Assembly (NCBI RefSeq): GCF_954871325.1 | Contig: NC_088778.1 | Location: 62,001-126,000 of the forward strand | Source: Gordionus sp. m RMFG-2023 | Lineage: Eukaryota; Nematomorpha; Gordioida; Chordodea; Parachordodidae | Direction of reading: 5' to 3' | Length of the DNA: 64,000 nt | In this document: positions 37,126 to 50,299 of the stretch, piece after piece | Numbering within the stretch: position 1 is the stretch's first letter | Layout of the letters: the number at the start of each line of letters is the position of its first letter | Position numbers and translations under genes: made by a program | Notes under the pieces: generated by a model | Databases searched by the model: none | Seen by the model: the letters and a program-made list of their open reading frames with translations, nothing else | Told to the model about the DNA's origin: nothing

Positions 37126-38385
37126 CTAGTCCCTCTAAAAAAACAAACGAGGAATTTAAGATTCTGGTAAAATCTAATCATTGACCTTAATATCAAGATG
37201 TTTTATAATAAAAATTTGCGAATAACTTAATTTGAACACATTTTTCAAGATTAAATTATGAAAAACAAACATGTTATATAATATAATGAATATTACTTGC
37301 ACAAATAGTTTTTTTTATATGATGAAATCCCTTTGATTTAACATAAAAAGGCTCTTCTATAAATTTCATAAGTGTTCAAAATATCTTTAGGATTTCTTTT
37401 TAACGAATTTCATTTTAACGTCAATATGGTTTTTTCAATTAAATTTAAAAATACTGATTTTAAACGAAGGGCATTTAGCATATTTAGAAAAGAATTAAGT
37501 GAATTTTAGAAAATTTTATCATTTTAACTTAATACAATGTATATGAGTTTTTACATAAAATTTTTATATTTTTAACGATTACAAAGTTAAGATTAAAATT
37601 GTCTGGAATTCATAGGGTAGATTTTGTAAACAAACTTCCAGTAAGATGAGATTTTTATCATTTAAGAAAATGAGCTCAAATAAATAGTTTAAAGTTGAAA
37701 ATATAACACATGTACCGAACTATATTAATGATGAGTATTTTTTCTTTTATAGTTAAGATTATTATAGACTAATTATTAAATAAAATTGTTTTTATATTTA
37801 GAATATCTAATGATTCAAATTTTTTCGCAGATCAGTAGTTCGGTTCAGATTCCTGTAATAATTTTTTTAGTTATTCAGATTCGATTGTCGTTTGTTCGAT
37901 AATAACAGTTTATACTGATTTAACCGTTCAATTTTAATTTCTACCAGGGTTTTGAACCAGGAGTCGAAACCTGAACCAGAACAATCCCATTTTACTGAAT
38001 CCGAACTCATTTTTTTAAATTTAGGGTTAAGGGTTCAATTTATAAAATAATAAACTTTTATTAATTTTAAAAAATATATTACATAAAATATTAAAATTAG
38101 ATACAAAAAACCTATTAATAATTTAAAACATAATTTTGTTTTTTAATTTTCAATTTATTAACATATTTTTGTGAAAATCATTTTTGGTGTAATCCTTTTT
38201 ATAATATTTTAGAATCACGAAGTAAATAGCTTTTATTAACTGTAATTTGCAATTGACTGTCAAAGTTAGGCATAAAAAATCTCAGCATTCTGTAATATTT
38301 GAATATACTTCAAATGGGGGTTTGATGAGATTATTTTAAATTTTTTTTTTAATTTTTTTTAATTAAAGGTTAGAAAATAGATTGG
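37126..38385. other. AT-rich non-coding stretch with a gaacc-rich patch
   Basis: No gene is recognised. About 37,840-38,060 holds repeated ttcggttcag / gaaccagg / gaaccagaac words, resembling a patch at 52,110-52,360. Its nature is unclear. Confidence 0.45.
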
Positions 38386-38389
38386 TGTG

Positions 38390-40425
38390 TTAAGATTGTG
38401 GGTAAAACAGCTTCAGTTGGAGCTAAAGATACCCAAGCTGTCAAGGCTGGATTTAAATTTATCTTTAGGAGAGATAAAAGAAGATATCATGGCGTTATTG
38501 ATAAAACGCGATGCCAAAAATGAGGAAAGAGATATAAAATTTAATGGATATAAACCTAAATCACCCATTTTCGAGGGTAATTGTGAGAAACCCCAATTAA
38601 AATCTTTCAATTTAATATTTAAAATATTTTCTAATAAACTTCAAAAAAAATTATAAACACGATTAATAATTTCATTATTTAAAAAAAGGAAGATCTAAAA
38701 ATATGTAAAATCTTTGGTAAAAATAAATATATAAAAGAAAAAAGCTCTGGTATGAAGGAATTTCTTTTAAAATATTTTCAAGTCCTAATAAGCCTTCAAA
38801 AAATTTTTCAACGAACACCTCACAGTTGGAAAAACTGTTTAAAGGTGAACCTAGAAGATTAATTTCACTTTTTTTAATGATTTTAAACCCTTGGACTTCG
38901 AGAGTATTTGAATTTAAAAGGCATATTTCAGATTTAGCTTTATTTAGAGTAAAGCCTATGTTTAGAGAATTCTTCTCTATATATACTATCGCTGCAAGAA
39001 TATTTTTAGAAGGTACGCAAATGGTACCAGCATCTAGATACCATATGTTAAAATCTAAATTAAAAAAGGATTTTAAACAATGAACTAGGTTATGTATACC
39101 TAAACTAAAGATCAGAGGGCCCAAAGGGTCTCCTTGTTGATTACCTTCGTCAGAATGAAATTGTATATTTCCCGAATTTGAGAGGGGTTCTACAGCCATA
39201 AGGCTGTTCAATAAATGTTGCATAAACTGAGAGTTTTTCATAAAAAATGTTCAAAAATACTTTTCTGGATAAAGAATTAAAAGCATTTTTTAAATCATGC
39301 TTACAGACTAAGACGTCTGGAGGAGGATCTTCGATATATATGCGAAGTGAGTGAGCGGCTATTTCGCATCCCCATTTATTACCAAAGCCTAATTGATGTT
39401 TTTGGAGCATTTTTGAAGCATCAGGTTTGATGCCCTCAACGATTATTTTAGCTAATAGTCTCCTAAAAATAGACCCTACTGCAATTGGCCGAATTCCACC
39501 ATCAGGGTTAGAAAATTAATCTTGCGCCAAAAAGAATTTGGTGAACTTGACTAGGTAAATCATTGTTCAATATATTTTCACTAAGTATTACCAATGAATT
39601 TACAAATGAATCTTGATAAGGATTTTTAGGGTTAATTAAATATTGGAAATAAGAGGGGCCAAAACCGTCAATTCCCTCTGCAAAGTTTTTATTAAAAGAT
39701 AAAACTGTTTTAATTAGTTCTTCCTTATCTATTTTGATTAAATTAGATTTTAAAAGATCTTCAGGAAAAGCTTGAGGGTGCAATTCTTTTAATAAAGTGA
39801 AAGTATGTTCATCAAATGGAGCCAATTTATCATTAGATGAAGCTAAGAGCTCCATATACGTACCCTTGGTCTATTTTTATTGAGATAATTTAGCTAAGAG
39901 CTCCACATACGTCCCCTTGGTCTATTTTTATTTAGATAATTTTACATTTATGGGCAAATTCAGATGTAGCCCTTACATCAGGAACGTAATTTTCCATTTC
40001 TAAGTCATAAAAATGGTCTATTTTATATCTTATATATTCATGCAAAATAGTTTTTTTATTTTTATCTGTAGGTTTAATTAAGACTTTAAAAGGAAAAGTT
40101 AAAAGATTCTCCCAAGCTTTAAGGGAATTTAAATTTGAATTAACAATAGATGTTGTTAAAAAATTAGAAATTAAAGACCTTGATTTAACTGCTAGGTGGA
40201 TTAAGGTTGGTGGTTTTTCCCACTTTAAAAAATTATCATAAAAATCAGAATAAAAATTTTGAGTTATAATGGAGGTTGTTTCAATTTTGTTGTACAAAAT
40301 TGAAGGGGGTTTACCAGAGTTTATACATGGTTTTAATCTGGGCCCATGTTTATAAAAACAAATAGCTTGGGTTAAGATTATATTTCTATGGCAGGCATTA
40401 CAAATGCTTGACATACCCATTGTAA
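38390..40425 (-). pseudogene. RLE-clade LINE remnant (finger and RT), minus strand
   Basis: A second member of the LINE clade seen at 25.4 kb, well diverged from it. From 40,420 downwards: a finger (CNACH...HGPRLKPC), the pre-RT block, LASSNDKLAPFDEHTF, and GIDGFGPSYF. After a frameshift near 39.52 kb come RPIAVGSIFRRLLAKII and motif A (KHDLKNAFNS, Asp kept). After another shift near 39.2 kb come motif B (QQGDPLGPL), motif C (WYLDAG) and the thumb (LGSPLNS, IPSYQSF). The GGLGLYPL-type block lies at 38.4-38.6 kb. The second motif C aspartate is Ala, so polymerase activity is lost. No RPD nuclease is found below 38.39 kb, so the 3' end is missing. A 52-bp tandem duplication lies at about 39,838-39,942. 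Confidence 0.87.
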
Positions 40426-43400
40426 AAGGGGGAAAATAGGAGAAGGGTGGGGGGGGGGGTATATGAGATAAATTAACTTAGAACTCTACATGATTGAAAT
40501 AAGTATTTTCATCAAATGGTGGTCTTTAGATATTGGTCATCTTTTATCAGATCCCTATTTAATTTTACAATATTTAAAAAATTTAAAGAAAAACTATTTT
40601 GGACATTGCTCGCCTTTTATATAATGTTTAAAATTTTTTATCTATAAAATCATTATAATTATAATTTAAATTAGTCAAGAACCATTAGACATGACTATTT
40701 TTATCTAATACCTTTATCCAAATTTTATTATAAACATTAATTAGATTTAGGTTTATTGAAAAGTCTAATTAGAAATAATCAATTTTTTTGCCTAAAATCA
40801 AAGCTGTTTTAATCTTAAGGTTAAGTTTTTCATAGCACAAATCATAAGCATTTTTGAAAATATTTACCTAAATCTCGAATACGGCTGACTGTTTGTATAA
40901 ATGATAATTAAATATTTTAAGAAAGCCTTTAGTCATTAATAAAGTTAACATTACTTATAGATTTACAATCACTCCCTGTTTATATAAATAATAAAAAATA
41001 TTATATAATCTTTTGCACTTATAAAACGAGGGCTTATATTTTTTAACATTTAGTATTATATAAAAAGTTAAGTACATCTTAATAAGGTGTCTTAATGTCT
41101 ATTTGGCCGGATAGAATCGTCCAATATCCTAATCTAGATTCTATCTAATCCTATTTTAATGATCCCATTTGAACTTCATCCAGTTTTCAGTAAATATCGC
41201 CAACTCACGCCGCTAGCAGGAAATATTTATTACGCAAAAGTAAAACTCTGATAAAACTGACCATACTGTAAGGCAAACCGTTGATATTAATTTAAAAGTG
41301 ACGTGATTTCGAAATTTTTAAATACTTTTTGATTATATTTTTATATTTTATAAATTTATAACAAAATTGATTTTGGTATAATATTTAATCATATTTAAAA
41401 AAATCTTAACTAAACGATCTTATCTAAAAATTATCTTTTTCAAAATTTGTTATTTTAATAACAAAATAACAAGCTACATAAATTCATATCTTCTTTTGAG
41501 GCAATTTTTCCTCATCAACATTTGTCTTTTATGATTTTTGAAGAATTAAACATGGATTTCATTTTAAATATTTTTTAAAAATTATTAATTATCTTTTTAT
41601 CAATTGATAATTAAAACACATACAGAATTAAAATGTATTTAAAACACATGAAATACATTTATTTTTCTAAATTATACAAAGATAATGTAAAATTTATGAA
41701 TAAAAAAGATTATATATTGATAATAAAAAGTAAAATTGAATTTGTTTCTATTTTTTGATACGTTGATTATTTCTTTTCCTTCATTCCTTTTCTAAAACTT
41801 GTATCAATATTAAATTCTATCTAAATCAATATTAAGGTGAAGACAATGCAAAGAAAAAAATTAATAAATCTTTTTATTATTAAAGTATGGCACTAAAGAA
41901 TAGAAACCAATAAATTTATCCCCACCTCACGTAATTAAGAGTCAATTAAACAATGAAATTTTTTTTCCAACAAATATTTTTTAAAAAAATAGAATGTTTC
42001 AATATTTGCGGAATCATATGCATTTTCTCCGTTTTAATTTAAAATTCATCAAACCGATAAATTCTCATCTTTTTCAGATTTAAACCATTAATTATCAAAC
42101 AAAACAAGGCATTTACAACACCTCTTTTAGAAAAATTATTTGTCAGTAATGGAAGTAATTAATTAATTTTTTATTTATTATCATGCTTGTATATTTGCTT
42201 TATGATTTTAAGTTTATTTTATATATAGGCATTTTATATTTCTATTAACTTGTTTTGTTATGGTTAATAAAAATTGTTGCCCATTATATGCCCGTTGAAG
42301 CTCTTGGTTTAGATAAAAACAACAGTTGATGGCTTAGTTACAGTTATAGGAAATAATAAAGGTTAATTTTACCCAGTATTAAGCCTTTAAACATTTATTG
42401 AATTATATATAGGCAAGAACATTATTAAAATATGTTTTTTAATGAGAGAACAAAAATAATTTTAAAAAATTGGCCCCTAATGATTGCTATTTTAATATAA
42501 CTACTATTTTTGGGGGAGATTAAATTATTAAAGAATGAGTCCCAAAACTTGGTTTACTGAATTATATTATATATTATATTTCAAAAAAAAGAAGTATATT
42601 TTTTTATTCAGAAGAAAAAGTTGCAATCTAAAATTGAGAAAATATAATAGTTATGGGTGTAACTAATTGGGAAACCGTTAACGAATAAAAATGTTATGAT
42701 ATTTAAATATGTATATTTACCTAATGAAACTAAATAGAAAAAATAGAAGAAAATTAGATAAATAAATAATATGGATATCCACGTGTGACATGATACACAA
42801 TTTGAAAATTGGTTTAATACCCTTAATGGCGCAGTGTAAATTACAGTAACTAACGTACCAATATAAAAACTCAATAAATTTGATTTTAAACGATATTTGA
42901 CAATTAGAATTTTAATATTTTTTTTAAATCGTATTTATTCTTTTAAATAAAATATAACGAATAGGAATAAACATTGTTTGATTAGTTCATTATAATTTTT
43001 AATAATGTTATGAGCCCAAAATATTTCAAAAAATTTTAGAATAATTTGAATTTTTTTTAAATGTTAGTTTTGTATATTAATTTTCTATCATGAAATAAAC
43101 ATCATAAAATATTTTATAGAAAAAATGCATAATAGCAAAATTGTTCATTTTTTCCCCAAATCTAACCTCTTCATATTTTAGTTGATTCTTAAAAACAGAG
43201 GATTTAAATAGAAATAGAATTTCACGTTATTTCCTTTTTTAGCGTTTAATAGAAATGAAAAAAATTTCAAACTATTTTCATAGGCGAAGCAAGATCAACA
43301 AAATGAATTCTATAACTAACATTATATCCGTGCATTGTTAGAATATTACACTTTAAAGCCTTTACTGGCACGATATACAGTTTCAAAAATCAAATGTCTA

Positions 43401-44400
43401 TGGATAAAATAGCTTCTCAATTGGTCATTTAATTGCCAAAGATTAGAATGTTACCTGATGCACGATGAGTGTTTAGCAGTTTTCCTGTTGTAAAAGTAGT
43501 TTGGAATAATTATAAAGTCCTTATTCGCAATCAGATATTTAATTAATCTAAAATAACAATTTAAAATTTATCGGGCCATCTATTTCTTTAGTAAGCTTAA
43601 AATTCTTATAAAACCTCGCCTTAATGTATGGTGTTTCTATTTGAACTATCAAATCTGTTCCATGTCTTGAGACAAGAAAGATCAGTTTACCTAAGGCTGA
43701 AAAACCTATAAAGCGAACGATTCATAATTAACAATCACTTAATGATATGTTCGATATTTTTTAAATGAATGTTTATTTAATATTTTCTAAAAGAGAACTT
43801 GTCAAAAAAATATCAAATATAAATAAAACTATATAAGCTTAAGACGCTAGTGAAAAAAAATGAATTTATAAAGTAGAAAAAACTATGACATAAACAATTA
43901 ATTTATTTGGAAATAAGTTAATAGATTCTAATTCTGATAATTTTGGCTACTAAAAATATGATTAGAGTTTTTTATATAAGCTATATTATCCATTAATAAC
44001 TTAATTCACCAGTAAAATTAACTTTGAATTTATTTTAGCAGTATATATATATTTATAAAAATATTATCATACTCACCATCAAACTCGCAGAAAGAAGAGC
44101 CCACTATTAGTGTAAGGATGATAAAGTTGTTCATTTAAAATAAAAATTTAAGTAAAAAGATTTTTGAAATATTATTTCTTTTAAATATTTTAATAATCAA
44201 GTAAAATGAGTTAAGATTTTTAAAAAGTAATTTTTTTAAATAGGATTTTGATTGAATACCCAATATTTATAGTTACAATATTCTTACGAATTATTTTTAT
44301 TTTTTTATTATTTAAGTTTGTTTATAAAAAAAATTTTTTTTTTTCTATTAGAAAAAAATAAATATTTTTTCCTTTAAAATTACTAACATTTTATTTACTT
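40426..44400. other. Long AT-rich region, no gene recognised
   Basis: About 4 kb with a G tract at 40,449-40,459. No exon-like stretch with a known protein signature was found on either strand. A few slightly GC-richer patches (41,160-41,290; 43,340-43,700) could not be assigned. Confidence 0.5.
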
Positions 44401-44974
44401 TTTATTGTATATATTCAAAAATAATAAATGTTTCTTAGATTCATTTTTATTTAATGTAAAAGTAATGGAGGGGAGGGGGGGGGGGGTGTAGTGATATTAT
44501 ACATTTAAAATATAAATGTTCTTAGATTCATTTTTATATTACGTGATACGTGATATATAGCGCTTTTGCCCTCTAACGTTGAAGATTCAACAGAGCTATG
44601 CTAGGTTTTCCTCATTTCCATCTAATTGGAACAATTTAATTTGGGTATAAAAATAAAAATATGAGGAGCCCTCCACACGTTTGTGGGCAAGCCGCACGTA
44701 CTTGTAGGCACAACATTTCGAAAAATGTTGCTTAAACCTCTATAGGCTTTAATTTAGAAGGAGTGGGACAAAGAAAAAGCCTATACCCGAGAACTACAAT
44801 ATAATTTAATTACTTTAAAGGTGGGTGATGGCTGATTTTAAGCTTAATTTCTTTAATGTAAGTTATATCTGTAAATAAATATGATTAAAATAAAATAATA
44901 TTTACCACCGGATGAACCGAACCTTGTATTCAATCTGAAAATGATTTGTGAAAGAGAAAATAAAAAAGTAGGGA
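44400..44974. other. Spacer with outlying minisatellite-like copies and a small hairpin
   Basis: 44,420-44,545 carries two diverged pieces of the downstream minisatellite motif, including a G tract at about 44,474-44,486. 44,665-44,770 is comparatively GC-rich and contains the hairpin ACAACATTT-cgaa-AAATGTTG. No known RNA family was recognised. Confidence 0.45.
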
Positions 44975-46150
44975 GTTGGGGGTTATAGATTTTATCAGAA
45001 TTTTTATTTTTTACATTTCAAAAATAATTTAGATAAATTTTTTTTAGATTCATTTTAATATAATGTACAAGAAAATGGAGGGATGGGGGTATTGGGGATT
45101 GTGAGATATTATTTTGTATTTTTATTGTTTACATTTCAAAAATAATTTATATAAATTTTTCTTAGATTCATTTTAATATAATATACAAGAAAATGAAGGG
45201 AGACTGGGGGATAGATTTTTTTAGATTGTTTATTGTTTACATTTCAAAAATAATTTATATAAATTTTTCTTATATTCATTTTAATATAATATACAAGAAA
45301 ATGGAGGGAGAGTGGGGAATAGATTTTTTTAGATTGTTTATTGTTTACATTTCAAATAATTATATAAATTTTTCTTAGATTCATTTTAATATAATATACA
45401 AGAAAATGAGGGAGACTGGGGGATAGATTTTTTAGATTGTTTATTGTTTACATTTCAAATAATTTATATAAATTTTTCTTGATTCATTTTAATATAATGT
45501 AAAAGTAAGTGGATGGGATGGGGGTGGTGGGGGGTTGTGAGATATTATTTTGCATTTTTATTGTTTACATTTCAAAATAATTTATATAAATTTTTCTTAG
45601 ATTCATTTTAATATAATATACAAGAAAATGGAGGGAGAGTGGGGAATAGATTTTTTTAGATTGTTTATTGTTTACATTTCAAAAATAATTTATATAAATT
45701 TTTCTTAGATTCATTTTAATATAATATACAAGAAAATGAAGGGAGACTGGGGGATAGATTTTTTTAGATTGTTTATTGTTTACATTTCAAAAATAATTTA
45801 TATAAATTTTTCTTAGATTCATTTTAATATAATATACAAGAAAATGAAGGGAGACTGGGGGATAGATTTTTTTAGATTGTTTATTGTTTACATTTCAAAA
45901 ATAATTTATATAAATTTTTCTTATATTCATTTTAATATAATATACAAGAAAATGGAGGGAGAGTGGGGAATAGATTTTTTTAGATTGTTTATTGTTTACA
46001 TTTCAAAAATAATTTATATAAATTTTTCTTAGATTCATTTTAATATAATGTAAAAGTAAGTGGATGGATGGGGGTGGTGGGGGGTTGTGAGATATTATTT
46101 TGCATTTTTATTGTTTACATTTCAAAAATAATTTATATAAATTTTTTTTT
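44975..46150. repeat. Minisatellite, about 11 copies of 104-119 bp
   Basis: The landmark tttacatttcaaa recurs at about 45,011, 45,129, 45,236, 45,343, 45,447, 45,563, 45,671, 45,778, 45,887, 45,994 and 46,113. Most intervals are 104-109 bp. Three are 116-119 bp and carry an extra G-rich and gtgagatattatttt segment. Short open frames across it come from the period being near a multiple of three. Confidence 0.93.
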
Positions 46151-46820
46151 TTTTTAATATTTAATTAATTTTATTAAAAAAATTTGGCATACAAATATAA
46201 AAGTAATAATACAGAATACTTATCCAATTTATACAAATAGTTTACATGTACAGCTTAAAAATATATTAAATCTAGTATATTAAAATATTTAATTTAGGGT
46301 AAATATACATTTTAAAAAAAATACTTGTATTTATGAAAATAATAAATATATATAATTACAATATAAGTAATTTTTACATAACGGAATTTAAGAAAAATAT
46401 ATAATTTAACAATTCTAGAATCTTTAAGAAATTTAACAACCAACGACTTCATAATACAAAGTATAATAATGGGAATATAATTAGTGCAGATGATAATACG
46501 AGGAAGAAAAGGGGGGGGGGGAGGGTAATCTTAAATGATTTAGGGAAGAAGAAGAAAATCTAGATTAATCGGGCTGCTCGGGGAATAAGCCTATGAAGCA
46601 TGTGAAATTAGATTTTATAATCTGAATTCCTATGCGTTGAAGTAAGTAGACGCCTTCTTTTGGGTCTCCTGATTTTGTTCTTAAGATTCTGAATAGACAA
46701 TATTTTTCAGGATAAATTATTGAGTTAACCATTTAATTGGTTTAAATCTCGCCATTTAACAACACTAGAATCAAAATATCTCAATCTTTGGCTTCAAAAC
46801 TTTGATACAATTGTAAATAC
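46151..46820. other. AT-rich spacer with G tract and a hAT-like right end
   Basis: G tract at 46,511-46,520. About 46,710-46,765 (ttgagttaacca ... ccatttaacaacact) resembles the right end of the MITE at 55,775-55,957, suggesting another copy whose left end I could not place. No gene. Confidence 0.4.
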
Positions 46821-46827
46821 TCTATGT

Positions 46828-46920
46828 TCTTCCTTCCTTCCTTCCTTCCTTCCTTCCTTCCTTCCTTCCTTCCTTCCTTTCCTTCCTTCCTTCCTTCCTT
46901 CCTTCCTTCCTTCCTTCTTT
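46828..46920. repeat. (TTCC)n microsatellite
   Basis: Over twenty TTCC units with one extra base near 46,879. Confidence 0.98.
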
Positions 46921-47155
46921 CTCTTTCTTCTTTTAACTTTAATTTTGTTATTTTTAACCTTTACTTTCCTTTAGTATTTCCTTTTAAAATTTAAATTATA
47001 AATTAAAAGTCATCGATGTATTTATGTATGCATAGAGTATCAACACTTTAAATTTCAGACAATTTTTTCAAAATAATTTGTTTAGTTTAATTTAAAAAAC
47101 AGTAGATATAAAGTTCGAGGCCAAAAGATAAAATCATAATGTGTGTATTATATAT

Positions 47156-47316
47156 TAGTGTTGTTAAAAAGACCTTTAAAAGCATTAAGATGTCTAATTA
47201 AAATTGTTGAAAGATGGCAGAAAAGTTGCCAAATATCGAGGCTTACATAATATTATTTGGCTAAAATCTTAATCGGGTTTTTAAATCGAACCAAATCAGG
47301 CTTTTAAACAACATTG
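47156..47316. repeat. Short hAT-like MITE
   Basis: Left end TAGTGTTGTTAAAAAG and right end CTTTTAAACAACATTG are near-perfect inverted repeats enclosing about 160 bp. The ends resemble those of the larger hAT element at 56,457. No clear target duplication. Confidence 0.55.
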
Positions 47317-47399
47317 TCCTAATTTAAACTGGAATACATTCCAGTCGAATCAAGTTTTTTAAATTTATAAATTTATCTTGGGTAAATGCTTTAAAATTC

Positions 47400-48078
47400 A
47401 GTGATTACGAATCCCACTATGGATTCCATATTCTAATGCGTAAATATATAAAAAAAAATATTTAATATGCAATATTCATCACGATATCATAGGGGAAATT
47501 TGGGGGAATAAACTATACTCGAAGAAAGCTTCTCAGGTTTATAGAGACATTGGCACATTTAAGGGGATTTTATCGGTGATTTTATTTTACTTTTAACTAT
47601 GTTTTTTTTTCTTAACAAGGTGTTCAGTTCATAATAAAAAAAAATCTATCGAATTATATGGCAAGGTTAATTTTATCATATTCATATTATGTATAAAATA
47701 AAAATTTAAGCAAAAATTCAGAAATATTTCATTTTATTTTTATTATATGATTTTATTTTTATTTAGTCTTTCTTTATTTTTTTTAAAACAACAAGTGTAA
47801 GAATTTTAGAAAAAAAGGAAATTAAATGGTAAATGTATAATATATTTTGTATATAATATATCATAATATCAAAATAATTTTTAAAAATTAATAAAATCTT
47901 TTAAAATGATATAGTTATCAGTAAATATGTTGAGCTTTTAGTTTTTTTTTCTATTTTAAAAATAATTATATATTTTAAAAAAGTTAATTTTAAAATGTTT
48001 TAATAATAAAATTGAAGAGGAGAGGAGAGAAGAGAAGAGAAGAGAAGAGAAGAGAAGAGAAGAGAAGAGAAGAGAAGA
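47400..48078. repeat. Repeat family Q, copy 1, ending in GAAGA array
   Basis: Diverged direct repeat of about 48,700-49,645. Shared landmarks run in order: aggggaaatttgg, gaaagcttctc, the gttcataataaaa segment, aaaaattcagaaa, then gttgagcttttag and a final (GAAGA)n array at 48,014-48,078. No coding function. Confidence 0.75.
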
Positions 48079-48699
48079 ATACTTGTATTCAAGCAAATAG
48101 TAATAACGAGAATAGGTAAATTCCCTAAGGAGAAGAATTTTCTTTTGCAACCCCCTACTCTCTAGGCTATTGGATCTAGCAGGTCACAATTTTTTATTTT
48201 ATTTATTAAAACAATTGATATTAAACAGGTCCTACGTTAAAAAATACAATAAACGCCATACAGAATAATTTGAATCGAGCCGGAATTGAAATTCTAATCT
48301 TGGGCATGTTGTAGATCATAAATTAAAATAATAACCGCCTGATCTATTTAAAAAATAATATTTAAAGTTATTTTATATGTTTTTTTGTCATCTAATAGAA
48401 ATTAATACAAAACGAGATCTGCAAAAGTAGATTCATATTTTGCAAGAAACAAGAAGCCAATATTTTTCATTTGCTTGTAGAATGATCTAAACCTTTATTA
48501 TGTTCATTGTAAAAATGTAAAACTATCTTGAAAATTATATTAACTTTTATATTTAAATAAATTCGGGACAAATCGAACAGTCAAAAGTTATTTTTCTGAT
48601 CTGATTTTTTGGGATAAATAAATAAAAAATCGAGAAATCTAGCAGGATGGTTTAATTAAGAGTAAGACCAGACAAGGCTTTAAAAATTAGGCCCGGTGA
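48079..48699. other. AT-rich spacer between the two Q repeats
   Basis: No gene or repeat recognised. Confidence 0.45.
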
Positions 48700-49645
48700 A
48701 GATCACGAATTCAAATAACAGATCCATCATATGAAATCACTGTAATGTATTTCGTAAATATCATCATGCAAAATCTAATTTTATTAACATAATATACTAA
48801 TATTTTAGGGGAAATTTGGGGAAAGCTTCTCCTGTTTCAGCTATCTTAGTTTTATCTAATTAATTATTTTTTTATTTTGTCCAAACTAACAAGATGTTGT
48901 GTTCATAATAAAATAAAGGTTAATTTAAAAAACTCACTATGATATTCATTAAAAATCATATTACGTATACATTAAAACGCGAGCAAAAATTCAGAAAATA
49001 TTATATTTTATGATTTTATTTTTATTTAGTATGTTCAACTTTCTTTCAATTTTTTTTAAAACTCAACAAATATGTTTATTACAAAAATGATAAATTTATA
49101 TATTATAAGAATTTAATTACCTAGAAAAAATAAATGAAAGGGTAAATGTACTATATAATTCGTAAACATTATATCATAATATAAAAATATTTTTGAAAAA
49201 TTGATAGAATTAAATGATATCAATAAATTTGTTGAGCTATTAGTTTTTTCTTCTTTTTAAAAATAATTATATATTATTTTAAAAAAATTGATTATAAAAT
49301 ATTTTAATTGTAAAAGAGAAAAGAAAAGAGAAGAGAAGAGAAGAGAAGAGAAGAGAAGAGAAGAGAAGAAGAAGAAGAAGAGAAGAGAAGAAGAGAAGAG
49401 AAGAGAAGAGAAGAGAAGAGAAGAGAAGAGAAGAAGAAGAAGAAGAGAAGAGAAGAGAAGAGAAGAGAAGAGAAGAAGAAGAGAAGAAGAAGAAGAAGAG
49501 AGAGAGAAGAGAAGAGAAGAAGAGAAGAAGAGAAGAGAAGAGAAGAGAAGAAGAGAAGAGAAGAGAAGAGAAGAGAAGAGAAGAGAAGAGAAGAGAAGAG
49601 AAGAGAAGAGAAGAGGACAGAAGGAGAATAGAAGAGAAGAGAAGA
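48700..49645. repeat. Repeat family Q, copy 2, ending in long GAAGA array
   Basis: Second copy of the repeat at 47,400, in the same direction. It ends in a purine-only GAAGA-type array of about 330 bp (49,313-49,645) with GAA slippage variants. The long frames open on both strands here are simple-repeat artefacts. Confidence 0.8.
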
Positions 49646-50299
49646 CCATTATTTCAAACTACTTGAAAAGGCTACTTCTCTTAGTTTTCAGCTAATAACA
49701 AATTTTTTTTTACAAACATAATAAAACGTTAAATTTATAGGTAGTATGATGATTTATTTTTCATTTAATTTTGCATTGGACATCAAAAAAAAGAAACTTT
49801 CTGCATCTTCAGTTAGTAACTTTAAAGGTTATCTAAATAAATATCTAAACTTCTTTCCATACGATTTTTATTGGACTTGTGTTTCTAAACATATTCATTA
49901 ATTATTATTTTTTGCCAATTGTGTTTTTTCACTTGTATTGTAACTTACATTCTTTTGATTTTAGGAATTATTGTATAACAGCGATTAATAAATTAGAATA
50001 TATCTGGAATCCATGAATTAAGTTGAACAAAATAACATTTGAATAAGATCATATTAATGTTAAATATAATATATTTAACGACGTCGAGGACCGAAGATAT
50101 AATTATGGGGTTACTGGGATGAGAAGTAGATTTTTATTGTTATTATTGCATGTTAAGAAGAATGTCTGTAGATCTTTAATGGTTTTTAATAAATGGCATT
50201 AGCTCTTTCTCTTATAATGATTAAATAATTTTGTAAATATAGAAACTGTTGATTATTAATTTTTCTAGAAGTTAAAATAAAATCTCAAGAGGAGAAAAT
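49646..50299. other. AT-rich spacer
   Basis: No gene recognised. Confidence 0.45.

Noticed and set aside
45193-46032. Repeated short ORFs reading MKGDWGIDFFRLFIVYIS
   Set aside because: They follow the minisatellite period, are tiny, and change frame in the longer monomers.
49257-49695. Long open frames on both strands over the GAAGA array
   Set aside because: The frames consist only of Arg/Glu/Lys or Ser/Leu/Phe repeats produced by the purine pentamer; no protein signature.
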